The notes beneath the pieces are model-generated. The model was not told where the DNA came from. It ran no database searches and saw only the letters and a list, made by a program, of their open reading frames with translations. A stretch of DNA of 48,218 nt from the NCBI GenBank assembly GCA_002383605.1, contig DFYK01000104.1:9195-57412 (forward strand), written 5' to 3'. Position 1 is the first letter of the stretch, and each line of letters begins with the position of its first letter. The DNA comes from Proteiniphilum sp. UBA4084 (lineage in GTDB: Bacteria; Bacteroidota; Bacteroidia; Bacteroidales; Dysgonomonadaceae). A program made the position numbers and the translations under genes. Shown here one piece after another: positions 36,454 to 46,600 of this stretch.

Positions 36454-36494
36454 GAAAAATATATGGAAATTTTTCCGTAATGGCCCCTGAAAAT

Positions 36495-36917
36495 TTATAC
36501 GTTCCTGATAACCAATTCGTAAGTTACCGGGACTGCTTTTTTGTACATGGCCAGCACGCCGCAATAGGTGTCGAACGACATTTTACAGGCTCTTTCCAGT
36601 TTCTCTTTCGGGAGGTCGTCTCCTTCAAATTCGTAGATGACATGGATGGAAGTGTATTGTTTGGGGTGTTCTTCTGCCACCTCGGCATTGATGCGTACAT
36701 CAAATTTCTTCAGTTCGATGCGCATTTTGCGTGCCATGGACACTATGTCGAGCCCTGTACATCCGGCCGCTGCCACCAGCAGCAGTTTTTTGGGACTCGG
36801 ACCGGCATTGTCGCCTCCCGATTCTACAGGGATATCTATGGTGACGGTATGTCCGTCGATATCCGTATCAAAAATATTGTTTTCTCTCCAATTGGATTGA
36901 ATGGAATGTGTTGCCAT
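36495..36917 (-). CDS. OsmC/Ohr family protein
   Basis: 140 residues, the normal size of the family. The first conserved cysteine is Cys53 in LLVAAAGCTGLDIVSMARK and the second candidate is Cys119 in SFDTYCGVLAMYK, matching the YhfA-type OsmC pattern rather than Ohr proper. GPSPKKLLL precedes the first helix. OsmC/Ohr proteins reduce organic hydroperoxides through the two cysteines; for this subgroup the activity is inferred. A third cysteine (Cys111) is close by. Stands alone; the 139 bases to pgk contain the pgk promoter, so it is not obviously in its operon. Confidence 0.88.
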   Translation of the reverse strand: MATHSIQSNWRENNIFDTDIDGHTVTIDIPVESGGDNAGPSPKKLLLVAAAGCTGLDIVSMARKMRIELKKFDVRINAEVAEEHPKQYTSIHVIYEFEGDDLPKEKLERACKMSFDTYCGVLAMYKKAVPVTYELVIRNV

Positions 36918-37102
36918 AAGAATCTTTTTTTATAATTTAACAGCTGTCTGTCGCACTTTGAATCTAAACAATTCAGAACCTGTTTGGTTCGTAAAAGTTA
37001 TGACCGAGTGAAGGGTTTGTCTAAAGCTTATATTACCGGATGAAATACCTCTGCAAATAGATAAAATAATATCAAAAAGAAACTATTCTGTTTACAAAGT
37101 GT

Positions 37103-37110
37103 TATATTTG
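37103..37110 (+). promoter_or_regulatory. -7 box of ansA
   Basis: TATATTTG, a full match to TAnnTTTG, 18 bases before the ATG at 37129. No clear -33 element; the leader would be very short. Confidence 0.5.
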
Positions 37111-37128
37111 TGAAAAAAAAGAAGGCAT

Positions 37129-38166
37129 ATGATTGATCGCAATGCAAAGGTTTTACTCATATATACAGGTGGGACGATTGGAATGGTGGAGAACATGGAA
37201 ACAGGGGCACTGGAGCCGTTTAACTTCAGCCATCTTCGCTCCAATATGCCCGAAATAAAACGATTGAAGTTTCAGGTGGAGACCCATCTCTTTGAGCCGC
37301 CGATCGATTCATCGGATATGTCGCTTGCCATATGGCAGCAGATCGGCGGGGTCATTGAAGACAATTATGACAGTTACGACGGATTTGTGATTCTGCACGG
37401 TACCGATACCATGGCTTATACTGCTTCGGCGCTGGGCCTGATGCTGGAAAACCTTACAAAACCGGTGATCCTGACAGGGGCACAACTTCCTGTGGGAAAA
37501 CTGCGCACCGACGGAAAGGAAAATCTGATTACCGCACTTGAGATCGCAGCCGACAAGGATGAGGCAGGCAACCCTGTAGTCCCGGAAATGTGTATTTATA
37601 TGCAGAATCTGTTGATGCGAGGGAATCGTACCACCAAGGTGAATGCTGACAACTTCAGTGCTTTTGCCAGCCCCAATTATCCTTATCTGGCGGAGGCAGG
37701 ACTGAATATCCGCTACAATGAAAAGTTTATTCTGCGACCCGATTACTACAAGCCGGTCCGTTTCAATTACGCAATGGATCCGCATGTGGTGGTATTGAAA
37801 TTATTTCCCGGCATCTCACCTGAAGCAGTGAATGCGAACCTGAATATCCCCGGCCTGCGTGGCATAATTTTGGAAACTTATGGTACCGGTAACTCGCCAA
37901 GCATTCCCTGGTTTATTCATCTGTTGAGGGAAGCAATTGATCGTGAGATCGTGATGGTGAACGTGACACAGTGTCTTTATGGGAACGTGAAGATGAGCCG
38001 CTACGGGAATGGGCAGCAGCTGGAAAAGCTGGGTGTGGCAAGCGGCTACGACATTACCACCGAAGCTGCACTGGCCAAGCTGATGCTGCTCTTCGGCAAG
38101 TACAAATCATCGGAGGAAGTGAGACGTCTGATGCAGGTGTCCCTACGGGGTGAAATGACAGTTTAA
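37129..38166 (+). CDS. ansA: Type I (cytoplasmic) L-asparaginase
   Basis: Hydrolyses asparagine to aspartate and ammonia. 345 residues without a signal peptide, fitting the cytoplasmic type I enzyme. The first signature LIYTGGTIGM (residues 10-19) supplies the nucleophilic threonine. The second, LHGTDTMAYTASAL, provides Thr92-Asp93 of the catalytic set. KPVILTGAQLP and the C-terminal ETYGTGNSP and TQCLYGNVKM stretches are also typical. The aspartate formed can enter fumarate/succinate fermentation; that is inference. It precedes the GH15 gene by 174 bases on the same strand, but a -7 box in the gap suggests separate transcription. Confidence 0.94.
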   Translation: MIDRNAKVLLIYTGGTIGMVENMETGALEPFNFSHLRSNMPEIKRLKFQVETHLFEPPIDSSDMSLAIWQQIGGVIEDNYDSYDGFVILHGTDTMAYTASALGLMLENLTKPVILTGAQLPVGKLRTDGKENLITALEIAADKDEAGNPVVPEMCIYMQNLLMRGNRTTKVNADNFSAFASPNYPYLAEAGLNIRYNEKFILRPDYYKPVRFNYAMDPHVVVLKLFPGISPEAVNANLNIPGLRGIILETYGTGNSPSIPWFIHLLREAIDREIVMVNVTQCLYGNVKMSRYGNGQQLEKLGVASGYDITTEAALAKLMLLFGKYKSSEEVRRLMQVSLRGEMTV

Positions 38167-38210
38167 CGAATTTTGTTTTGAGTAATGCCATGAAATCATT
38201 CGAAGGGTTT

Positions 38211-38218
38211 TATCTTTG
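38211..38218 (+). promoter_or_regulatory. -7 box of the GH15 gene
   Basis: TATCTTTG, a full -7 match, predicting a leader of about 115 bases before the ATG at 38341. No convincing -33 element. Confidence 0.4.
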
Positions 38219-38340
38219 TTTTTATCGTTGAAATAAAATCGGGAATTTCACGAAGAAAAAGAATTGTATCCGGAACACCCCAATGTTTGCCCGAAAATTC
38301 TTTTGTACTCTGTCGTGTGATACCCCACAAAGAAAATCAA

Positions 38341-40140
38341 ATGAATAACCTGGACTACGGAATAATTGGCAACTGCCGCACGGCAGCCCTGGTGTCAAAA
38401 AGAGGAAGCATCGACTGGTTTTGTTTGCCCGATTTCGACTCTCCCTCAATTTTTGCAAAGCTTCTGGACGAAGAGAAGGGTGGCAGTTTTCATTTTGAAG
38501 TATCGGATGATTACCGAATTACCCAAAATTATCACGGCCATACAAACATTCTTCTCACACGGTTTGAGTCCCCTGAGCATGGCTTCATCGTCTTCGATTA
38601 TATGCCACGCTACAGAACAGAAGAAATTCGATATTACATGCCTCCCGAAATACACCGCTATATCCGTGTAATAAAGGGTCGGCCCAGGCTGCGGGTAATA
38701 TATGATCCGCAATTCAATTATGCCCGAGAGGGAGCGCACCATGAAATTATAGGAAACAGTTACATCAAAACCTATTCGGAAAATGATTCTGAGGATAAAG
38801 CCTATCTCTATACCAGCATGGATATGGAAAAGGTTATGAACAGGGAAGAGATGGAACTCGTGGATCACCAGTTCTTTCTTTTGTCTTATAACCAGAAGCT
38901 GGTAACCATAGACATCCAGCGGATTCTGCTCGAATATGAACGTACCAAGGTATACTGGCTCAACTTTTCAAATCGCTCCCGGCATTACCTGCAATACAAC
39001 GACATGATCCAGCGAAGCCTGCTGGTGCTGAAGTTACTATCCTATCAGAATACGGGCGCTATGCTCGCGGCGGTGACTACCAGCCTCCCCGAAACAATCG
39101 GAGAAACGCGAAACTGGGATTATCGCTATTGCTGGCTGCGTGATGCTTCCATGTCGATTGATACACTATTATTCATGAAGCAGAAAACCGCAGCAGAGCG
39201 GTTTATCGGCTTTGTGAAGCGCATCCTGAAGTCGTCGCGCGAGGAGCCCATTCAAATTATGTATGGTATACGGGGAGAGCGGGATATCACCGAGGAGGTG
39301 CTTCCTCATTTAAGCGGCTACGCCAACTCCCATCCGGTGAGAATAGGCAACGCGGCATACTATCAGGTGCAAAATGACTCCATCGGCTACTTGCTGGATA
39401 TCATATACAAATATTATCTCTATTTTCCAGGCACGCTTGATGAGGTGGAGGAGATCTGGGAGATTATCAAGAATCTGGTACGTGCCGTGCTGGCTTCGTG
39501 GCAGAAGCCCGACAGAAGCATCTGGGAATATAGGACCCGGGAGAAGCATTTTGTTTTCTCAAAGGTGATGAGCTGGGTGGCGGTCGACAGGGCATCGCTC
39601 ATTGCGGAGCTCCTGCAAAGAGATTATTATGCCGAAAAGTGGCGCAATGAAGCGGATACGATCCGTGCCGAAGTACACGAGAAAGGCTGGAACGAAGAAA
39701 TGCAGTGTTTCACACAGGCATATGACAATACCGATTATGACTCGTCGTTGCTGCTGATGCAGTTTTACGACTTTATTGAGCCTGAAAATGAGCGGTATGT
39801 GAAAACTGTGAAGGCAATAAAGGAGAATCTTTACCACGATGGACTGATGTACCGGTATAAAGCGGAAGATGATTTCGGTATACCCACCTCTTCCTTTACC
39901 ATTTGTACATTCTGGCTCATAGAGGCTTTGTATATGATTGGTGAGAGGGAGGAGGCAAAAGAGATTTTTGAGAAGATGATCTCATACTCGAACCATGTGG
40001 GGTTATATAGTGAAGATCTCGACTTCGAAACCAAACGACAACTGGGTAACTTTCCCCAGGCCTACTCCCATCTGGCATTTATCAATACGGCAGTGCTCTT
40101 TTCGGAGGAGAAACAACTGTCAAAATTTATTCGTCCCTGA
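38341..40140 (+). CDS. Glycoside hydrolase family 15 protein (trehalase/glucoamylase-like)
   Basis: 599 residues, taking the ATG at 38341 because LDYGIIGNCRTAALVSKRGS is where family homology begins; an in-frame ATG at 38287 would add 18 non-conserved residues. Residues 1-~190 are the trehalase-like N-terminal domain (SIDWFCLPDFDSPSIFAKLL region). The (alpha/alpha)6 catalytic domain starts with ETRNWDYRYCWLRDASMS (~residue 255). The predicted general acid is the Glu in SIWEYRTREKHFVFSK. No signal peptide, so cytoplasmic. The family includes trehalases, glucoamylases and glucodextranases; the neighbouring otsAB fusion favours trehalose as substrate, which is inference. The 3' end overlaps the convergent mscS gene by 21 bases. 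Confidence 0.9.
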   Translation: MNNLDYGIIGNCRTAALVSKRGSIDWFCLPDFDSPSIFAKLLDEEKGGSFHFEVSDDYRITQNYHGHTNILLTRFESPEHGFIVFDYMPRYRTEEIRYYMPPEIHRYIRVIKGRPRLRVIYDPQFNYAREGAHHEIIGNSYIKTYSENDSEDKAYLYTSMDMEKVMNREEMELVDHQFFLLSYNQKLVTIDIQRILLEYERTKVYWLNFSNRSRHYLQYNDMIQRSLLVLKLLSYQNTGAMLAAVTTSLPETIGETRNWDYRYCWLRDASMSIDTLLFMKQKTAAERFIGFVKRILKSSREEPIQIMYGIRGERDITEEVLPHLSGYANSHPVRIGNAAYYQVQNDSIGYLLDIIYKYYLYFPGTLDEVEEIWEIIKNLVRAVLASWQKPDRSIWEYRTREKHFVFSKVMSWVAVDRASLIAELLQRDYYAEKWRNEADTIRAEVHEKGWNEEMQCFTQAYDNTDYDSSLLLMQFYDFIEPENERYVKTVKAIKENLYHDGLMYRYKAEDDFGIPTSSFTICTFWLIEALYMIGEREEAKEIFEKMISYSNHVGLYSEDLDFETKRQLGNFPQAYSHLAFINTAVLFSEEKQLSKFIRP

Positions 40141-41220
40141 TGTTTTTCCCACTTCGTTGGTGGGTACATCTCCATGTATTTTGGCAAATGATCCTGGATA
40201 ATTTGTGTTGATGAAATCGATCAGTTTCTCCCGCACCTCAACCCGTAAATCCCAATTGCTGGATGAATTGGAACTGCTGACCAGCACCCTGAGTTCTTTA
40301 TACCACTCTCTGCTGTCGGTCACCTGTATATTCTGAACCCTTCCGTCCCAAAGGGGATTGCCCGTCACCAGACGGGCCAGTTCCTGGCGAAGAGGCTCCA
40401 CTGGCAGATCATAAGAGACATACAGCATGGCAGTGCCCAGAATGTTGGAAGAATTGCGCGTCCAGTTCTGGATGGGATTGTTCAGGAAATAATCGATCGG
40501 TACAATCAGGCGCCGCTCATCCCATATCTTCACCACGGCATAGGTGATGTTGATCTCCTCAATTCTTCCCCATTCCCCCTCAATGACTACCACATCGTCC
40601 AGCCGGATGGGTTGTGTAAAAGCGATTTGTATACCCGAGAAAACCTGACCAAAGCTCCGCTGTGCCGCAAAACCGAGGATGATTCCCGCCAACCCGGCAG
40701 AAGCCAGCAGACTTACACCCAGTTGTCGGACCGATTCAATGGTCATCAGGGCTATTGAGACAAAGATAAACGCTACGATGATTACGGCAATCCTTTCAAT
40801 CATACTGATCTGCGTCAGCCTTTTTCTGGCTTCCAGGTTGTCGGGATTCTGAATATCGAATTTCTTCCGCCAGAAATGAAACAACGCCCGCACGATTTGT
40901 ATAATGAGCCACCCGATGGTGAGGATAAGCAGGATGCGGCTTATCTGTTCAAAAAGAAAGAACGACCGCTCATCCTCTTTCAGGTACGCACTGAAAACAT
41001 GCAACAAAAACGCAAAAACAACCCAGATGGCCGAACCTCTGATGATGCGGATGATGAAGTCGTCCACCGGGCTTTTGCTTTTACGGGCACGTCGGCCCCA
41101 TCGTTTGAGTGCAAAGTTAAGAATCATCTTCATTGCAATGAAGAGCACGATGAAGAGTAACGTGATGAAAATATAGTAGGGATAACTGCCCTGTGAGGCT
41201 ATTGTATTGATAAAATTCAT
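40120..41220 (-). CDS. Mechanosensitive channel, MscS family
   Basis: Tension-gated channel that releases solutes on hypo-osmotic shock. 366 residues with predicted membrane segments at about 16-37, 62-79, 93-113, 141-160 and 167-186. The last is the pore helix, with the Gly/Ala pattern LGVSLLASAGLAGIILGFAAQ. It is followed by the MscS beta domain (RLDDVVVIEGEWGRIEEIN, then RRLIVPIDYFLNNPIQNW). It has more membrane segments than E. coli MscS (three), like the larger YbdG/YnaI-type channels. It starts 6 bases after the otsAB fusion stop, so it is almost surely cotranscribed with trehalose synthesis. Its 3' end overlaps the GH15 gene on the other strand. Confidence 0.93.
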   Translation of the reverse strand: MNFINTIASQGSYPYYIFITLLFIVLFIAMKMILNFALKRWGRRARKSKSPVDDFIIRIIRGSAIWVVFAFLLHVFSAYLKEDERSFFLFEQISRILLILTIGWLIIQIVRALFHFWRKKFDIQNPDNLEARKRLTQISMIERIAVIIVAFIFVSIALMTIESVRQLGVSLLASAGLAGIILGFAAQRSFGQVFSGIQIAFTQPIRLDDVVVIEGEWGRIEEINITYAVVKIWDERRLIVPIDYFLNNPIQNWTRNSSNILGTAMLYVSYDLPVEPLRQELARLVTGNPLWDGRVQNIQVTDSREWYKELRVLVSSSNSSSNWDLRVEVREKLIDFINTNYPGSFAKIHGDVPTNEVGKTSGTNKF

Positions 41221-41226
41221 GAAATG

Positions 41227-43398
41227 TCATTTTTTGATGAGGTTCGACAGGAAGGGGATCACCGATGACTGTAACGGGATGCGGTACTTCGCAGCTGCGG
41301 AGAAGTTCCCTACTTTTATGCTGATTCCGTCGGGTGGCAACACGCGGAACATATCTTCGTCGGTGGTGTCGTCGCCTATTGCCATGACAAAATCGTAAGG
41401 CTGCTGTTCCAGTCTGCGTAACGTTTCACTGCCCTTGTTAAAATCGGGCGGTTTTATCTCCACGATTTTATTTCCGGGTACGATCTGAAGATTCAACCGG
41501 GTGCAAGGGCCAATCAATGCATTGATCAGCTGCTGGGTACGCAACTCGGCAAGCCACACATCCACCTTGCGGTAGTGCCATACCAGTGAAGCATCCTTTT
41601 GCTCCAGATAAGAACGTGGCGTCTTGTCGATGGTGTGTTGCATGATATCCATGATCTCATCATCCCACGCTACTTCTTTCTCCAGGTTTTTGTGCCATTT
41701 GCCGTTCTGTTTGTAAAATATGCCGTGCTCCGCAGCAAAATCAAGGTTGAGTCCCTCGAACCATTTGTCGAGTATCTGATGGTTTCTTCCACTGTTGATC
41801 ACCACTTTGTTCTTCTTGTCGGCGATCATATCTTGCAGCATCTCCAGTAATCTGACCGATGGGACAGCGTCTTCCGGATTTTCCACGAAAGGAGAAAGTG
41901 TCCCGTCATAATCGAGCAGGAGCAATCGTGATGAGGCTTCATCATAAGCGCTTTTTATTTGGCTCAATTGCCTTTTGCCGACTATCTTCTGTAGGATATC
42001 CTTGTTTTGGGCCTTGATGGACTGCAGCTCCGTCACAAAATCGTTCGCCCACTTTTTTACATTCCTCCTTGAAATTTTCTTCTGCATCTTCTGCAATCGC
42101 TTGGTCTTTTCCTCTTCCGGCATTTTCAGTGCTTGCAGAATCGCATTTTCAATCTGATCGGTATCGTTTGGGTTGATGATGATGGCATCCTGCAGTTCAA
42201 TTGCAGCGCCCGCCATCTCGCTGAGAATAAGTACGCCAGGTTTATTGCATTTGGATGCAAGATACTCTTTGGCGACCAGGTTCATACCATCCCGCAAGGG
42301 CGTTACAAGGGCAATATCAGAGATATCGTACATGGCCATCAGTTCGTCAAAGGCAAAACTTCTGTAGAAGTACAAGATGGGTGTCCATCCCAGCCTGGAG
42401 TATTTGCCGTTAATTTCTCCGATGGCCTGATCGATCTTTGTCTTCAGGTCGGCATAGATGTCCACGTTGTCGCGGGAAGGGACCACAATCATGGCGAGCG
42501 ATACCTTTTCGTGATACTCCGGATTGTTTTGTAAAAATTGAGAAAAACCGGTCAGGCGGTGTAGGATACCTTTGCTGTAGTCCAGCCGGTCCACAGAGAG
42601 GATTACCGTCCTGTCGCCCAGTTCGTTTCTCAGCATGCCGGCTTTCTTCTTCACTTCGGGCAATGTGGGTGCATTGTGGTAGAGCTCGTAGTTGATGCCC
42701 ATCGGGAAAGCATCCACATGCACGATTCTCTCCTGCAGGGTAACCTCGTCGAGCGTGCAGTTCAGATCGAGTACCCTGTAGATGGCGCTGATAAAGTGAC
42801 GCATGTAATCATGTGTATGGAACCCGATGAGGTCTGCTCCCAGAAGACCTTCCAGCACCTCTTCCCTCTCGGGCAATACCCTGAATAACTCGTAAGAGGG
42901 AAAGGGAATGTGGTGAAAGTATCCGATGCTCGCATTCGGTTTTTCTTCCCGTAGCATTCCTGGCAGGAGCATCAACTGATAATCCTGTACCCACACGATG
43001 TCGTCGTCCTCTATAAATGAAAGTGCTTCACTGCAGAACAGGGCATTCACCTGCTTGTAGGCCTCCCAATAGTCTGCTCTGTAGGCTATGAATGAGAAGA
43101 AGTAATGGCACAGAGGCCAGATTGTACTGTTGCTATATCCTTCATAGTAGTTTTCAATCTGCTCAGCCGATAAAAAAACAGGATGAAAATGAAGTTCATG
43201 CAATTTATCTGTAATCTCACTCTTTTCCTTTTCATCATCTGTATGGATGCCGGGCCAGCCTATCCAGTACTTTTCAGCTTCGATTTCCAGAGAGCCGAGT
43301 CCGGTAGCCAAACCGCCCTCACTTCTTTCAATAGAAAACTGTTCGTCTTTTCTTTCAATCCTGACGGGAAGTCTGTTTGCAATAATTATGATTTTCAT
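41227..43398 (-). CDS. otsAB: Bifunctional trehalose-6-phosphate synthase/phosphatase
   Basis: 723 residues from the ATG at 43396-43398 (MKIIIIANRLPVRIER); the frame is open six codons further to 43416. Residues 1-~465 are a GT20 glycosyltransferase that joins UDP- or other NDP-glucose to glucose-6-phosphate: SEGGLATGLGSLE, YWIGWPGIHTDDE, WVQDYQLMLLPGMLRE, GFHTHDYMRHF and LVTPLRDGMNLVAKEY are all present. Residues ~490-723 are an HAD-type phosphatase (LLLLDYDGTLSPF with the nucleophile Asp, then GDDTTDEDMFRVL near 674). Such OtsA-OtsB fusions are known from Bacteroidetes and eukaryotes. Product: trehalose, a compatible solute. Immediately followed by mscS, with the GH15 trehalase-like gene beyond. 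Confidence 0.95.
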   Translation of the reverse strand: MKIIIIANRLPVRIERKDEQFSIERSEGGLATGLGSLEIEAEKYWIGWPGIHTDDEKEKSEITDKLHELHFHPVFLSAEQIENYYEGYSNSTIWPLCHYFFSFIAYRADYWEAYKQVNALFCSEALSFIEDDDIVWVQDYQLMLLPGMLREEKPNASIGYFHHIPFPSYELFRVLPEREEVLEGLLGADLIGFHTHDYMRHFISAIYRVLDLNCTLDEVTLQERIVHVDAFPMGINYELYHNAPTLPEVKKKAGMLRNELGDRTVILSVDRLDYSKGILHRLTGFSQFLQNNPEYHEKVSLAMIVVPSRDNVDIYADLKTKIDQAIGEINGKYSRLGWTPILYFYRSFAFDELMAMYDISDIALVTPLRDGMNLVAKEYLASKCNKPGVLILSEMAGAAIELQDAIIINPNDTDQIENAILQALKMPEEEKTKRLQKMQKKISRRNVKKWANDFVTELQSIKAQNKDILQKIVGKRQLSQIKSAYDEASSRLLLLDYDGTLSPFVENPEDAVPSVRLLEMLQDMIADKKNKVVINSGRNHQILDKWFEGLNLDFAAEHGIFYKQNGKWHKNLEKEVAWDDEIMDIMQHTIDKTPRSYLEQKDASLVWHYRKVDVWLAELRTQQLINALIGPCTRLNLQIVPGNKIVEIKPPDFNKGSETLRRLEQQPYDFVMAIGDDTTDEDMFRVLPPDGISIKVGNFSAAAKYRIPLQSSVIPFLSNLIKK

Positions 43399-43527
43399 AC
43401 TATTCTTTTGATGCAATGCACGTTGCTAATATTATAACACAGTTTTTGAGAGAAAGATTATTTTTTATTTTTTTTTTGGATATCTGTTTTTATCTTTTTG
43501 TGGCATGTGAACAAAAAGGTACGATCG

Positions 43528-43559
43528 TTTGTTGTTTCCACATTTTTGTCGTAATTTCG
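43528..43559 (+). promoter_or_regulatory. Promoter of nifJ
   Basis: TTTG at 43528-43531 and TAATTTCG (7 of 8) at 43552-43559 with a 20-base spacer, giving a leader of about 60 bases. The 227-base divergent region to otsAB is very AT-rich; I see no clear promoter for otsAB in it. Confidence 0.6.
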
Positions 43560-43625
43560 TGGTTCAAAACTGTATTATTTAGTAATTTATTAACTAAAAT
43601 TTCAATCTTTTAGTAATTACATATT

Positions 43626-46600
43626 ATGACCAAAAAAAAGAATTACTTAACCTGCGATGGTAATCAGGCAGCAGCTCATATCGCCTATATGTTCAGTGAA
43701 GTGGCTGCTATTTACCCGATCACACCTTCCTCCACGATGGCCGAATACGTGGATGAGTGGGCGGCCGCCGGAAGAAAAAATATTTTCGGACAGCCGGTAT
43801 TCGTGCAGGAGATGCAGTCGGAGGCGGGAGCTGCCGGAGCCATGCACGGCTCACTGCAGGCAGGTGCGCTCACTACTACTTTTACTGCCTCGCAAGGGTT
43901 GTTGCTGATGCTTCCCAACATGTACAAGATGGCAGGTGAACTGTTGCCGGGCGTATTTCACGTATCGGCACGTGCACTGGCATCGCATGCCTTGTCTATC
44001 TTTGGCGACCAGCAGGATGTCATGGCTGCCCGGCCGACTGGCTTTGCACTTTTTGCTACTGGATCGGTACAGGAAGTGATGGACCTCGCAGCTGTAGCCC
44101 ATCTCGCAGCGATTGAGAGCCGTGTTCCCTTTCTTCATTTCTTCGACGGATTCCGTACATCACACGAGATCCAGAAGATAGAAGCCTTGTCGAACGACGA
44201 TCTGGCACCACTGATTAACCAGGAGGCATTGAAAGCTTTCCGCGACAGGGCGCTGAGTCCCGATGCTCCTGTTACGCGCGGTACCGCCCAGAACGATGAT
44301 ATCTATTTCCAGGCACGTGAAGCTTCCAACCCGTTTTACGATGCCGTGCCCGATATCGTGGAGAAATACCTGCAAAAACTGGCCGTAGTAACCGGTCGCA
44401 AATATGGATTGTTCGATTACTATGGTGATCCCGAAGCGGAGCGGGTAATCATTGCCATGGGGTCAGTCACCGAGACCATCCGTGAGGTAGTGGATCATCT
44501 GACCGCGCAGGGTGAGAAGGTGGGTGTAATAGCCGTACATCTCTATCGTCCTTTCAAAGCGTCGGCATTTCTTTCCGCCATGCCTGCCACAGTCAAACGC
44601 GTTGCCGTTCTCGACAGGACCAAAGAACCGGGTGCAACCGGTCAGCCGCTCTATCTTGATGTGAAGAACTGCTATTATGGCATGGAGAACGCCCCTGAAA
44701 TTGTGGGTGGTATTTATGGCCTTTCCTCAAAAGATACTACACCGTCTCAGATCATTTCAGTCTTCGATAATTTGTCGATGGCCATGCCGAAGAACGATTT
44801 TACCATCGGCATTGTTGACGACGTGACATTCAAATCGCTCCCCGTGCAGGAGGAGGTCTCCATGGATGAAACAACCTATGAAGCCAAATTCTATGGCCTG
44901 GGGTCTGACGGTACCGTGGGAGCCAATAAAAACTCCATCAAGATCATCGGGGACAATACCGATAAATACGTGCAGGCCTACTTTGCTTACGACTCCAAGA
45001 AGTCGGGAGGCTTTACCTGCTCACACCTTCGCTTTGGCGACAATGCCATCCGGTCTACCTATCTGGTGAATACGCCCAACTTTGTGGCATGTCACGTGCC
45101 GGCCTATCTATATCTTTACGATGTGCCTGCCGGACTGAAAAAGAACGGTACCTTCCTGCTCAATTCACTGTGGCCTAAGGAAGAGGTGGCAAATCATCTT
45201 CCCGATCACGTAAAGCGTTATTTTGCTGAAAACAACATCAGGCTCTATATCATCAATGCTACCGCCATTGCTGAGGAAATTGGGCTGGGCAACCGCACCA
45301 ACACCATCCTTCAATCAGCTTTCTTCAAGATTTCCAATGTGATTCCTTATGACCTTGCTGTAGAGCAAATGAAGAAATTCATTGTGAAGTCTTATGGCAA
45401 AAAAGGGGAGGAAGTGGTAAAAATGAACTACGCAGCTGTTGACCGCGGCGGTGAGGTGGAACAGGTTGACGTTCCCGCAGCGTGGGCTACTCTTCAGGTA
45501 GCTGCCGACACGGCAGATGATGCCCCTGAGTTCATTCAGAAAGTAGTAAAACCGGTCCTTGCCCAGGGAGGTTACAACCTTCCAGTATCAGCTTTCTGCG
45601 GTCGCGAGGATGGCACCTGGGAAATGGGAACCACTACCTACGAAAAAAGAGGGGTTGCTGTAAACGTACCCGTCTGGCATCCGGAAAACTGTATTCAGTG
45701 TAACCAGTGTGCCTATGTTTGTCCCCACGCAACCATCCGTCCCTTCATGCTCGATGAGGAAGAAGTAAAAGGTGTGGGTGAAGGCGTAGAGATACTCAAA
45801 GCCCAGGGAAAACAGTTTGCCGGTATGGGCTTCCGCATTCAGGTGGATGTCCTCGACTGTCTTGGTTGTGGCAACTGTGCCGATGTATGCCCGGGCAAGA
45901 AAGGGGTGAACGCACTCGAGATGGTTCCCATCGCCACACAGTTCGATAACCAGCAGAACTGGGATTACATGGTGAAGAATGTTTCAAACAAGGCGCATCT
46001 GGTGGATGTGAAGATGAACGTGAAGAACTCACAGTTTGCCAAGCCGCTGTTTGAATTCTCCGGAGCCTGTTCAGGTTGTGGTGAAACACCCTATATTAAA
46101 CTGATTACACAGTTATACGGCGACCGGATGATGATTGCCAACGCCACCGGATGTTCCTCTATCTACGGCGCTTCGGCACCTGCCACACCTTACACCAAAA
46201 ATGAAGAAGGCAAAGGTCCGGCATGGGCCAACTCGCTGTTTGAAGACAATGCAGAGTTCGGATACGGATTCGTGATTGCCAATACCAGCATGCGGAATCA
46301 TCTGCAGGAGCTGATGCAGCAGGGCTTACAATCAGATACTTTTTCCGATGAACAGAAGACGCTCTTTCAGCAGTGGATCGATCACCGGGAAGATACCGAC
46401 GAATCGAAACGTGTATCTGAGCAGATCGTATCTACTTTGAGCGGTTCCGACAACAAGATAGCACATGAAATTCTCTCCATGGAGAAATATCTGGCCAAAA
46501 AATCGATCTGGGTATTTGGTGGAGACGGATGGGCATACGACATTGGCTTTGGCGGGCTCGACCATGTGCTGGCAGGCGGACAGGATATCAATGTTCTGGT

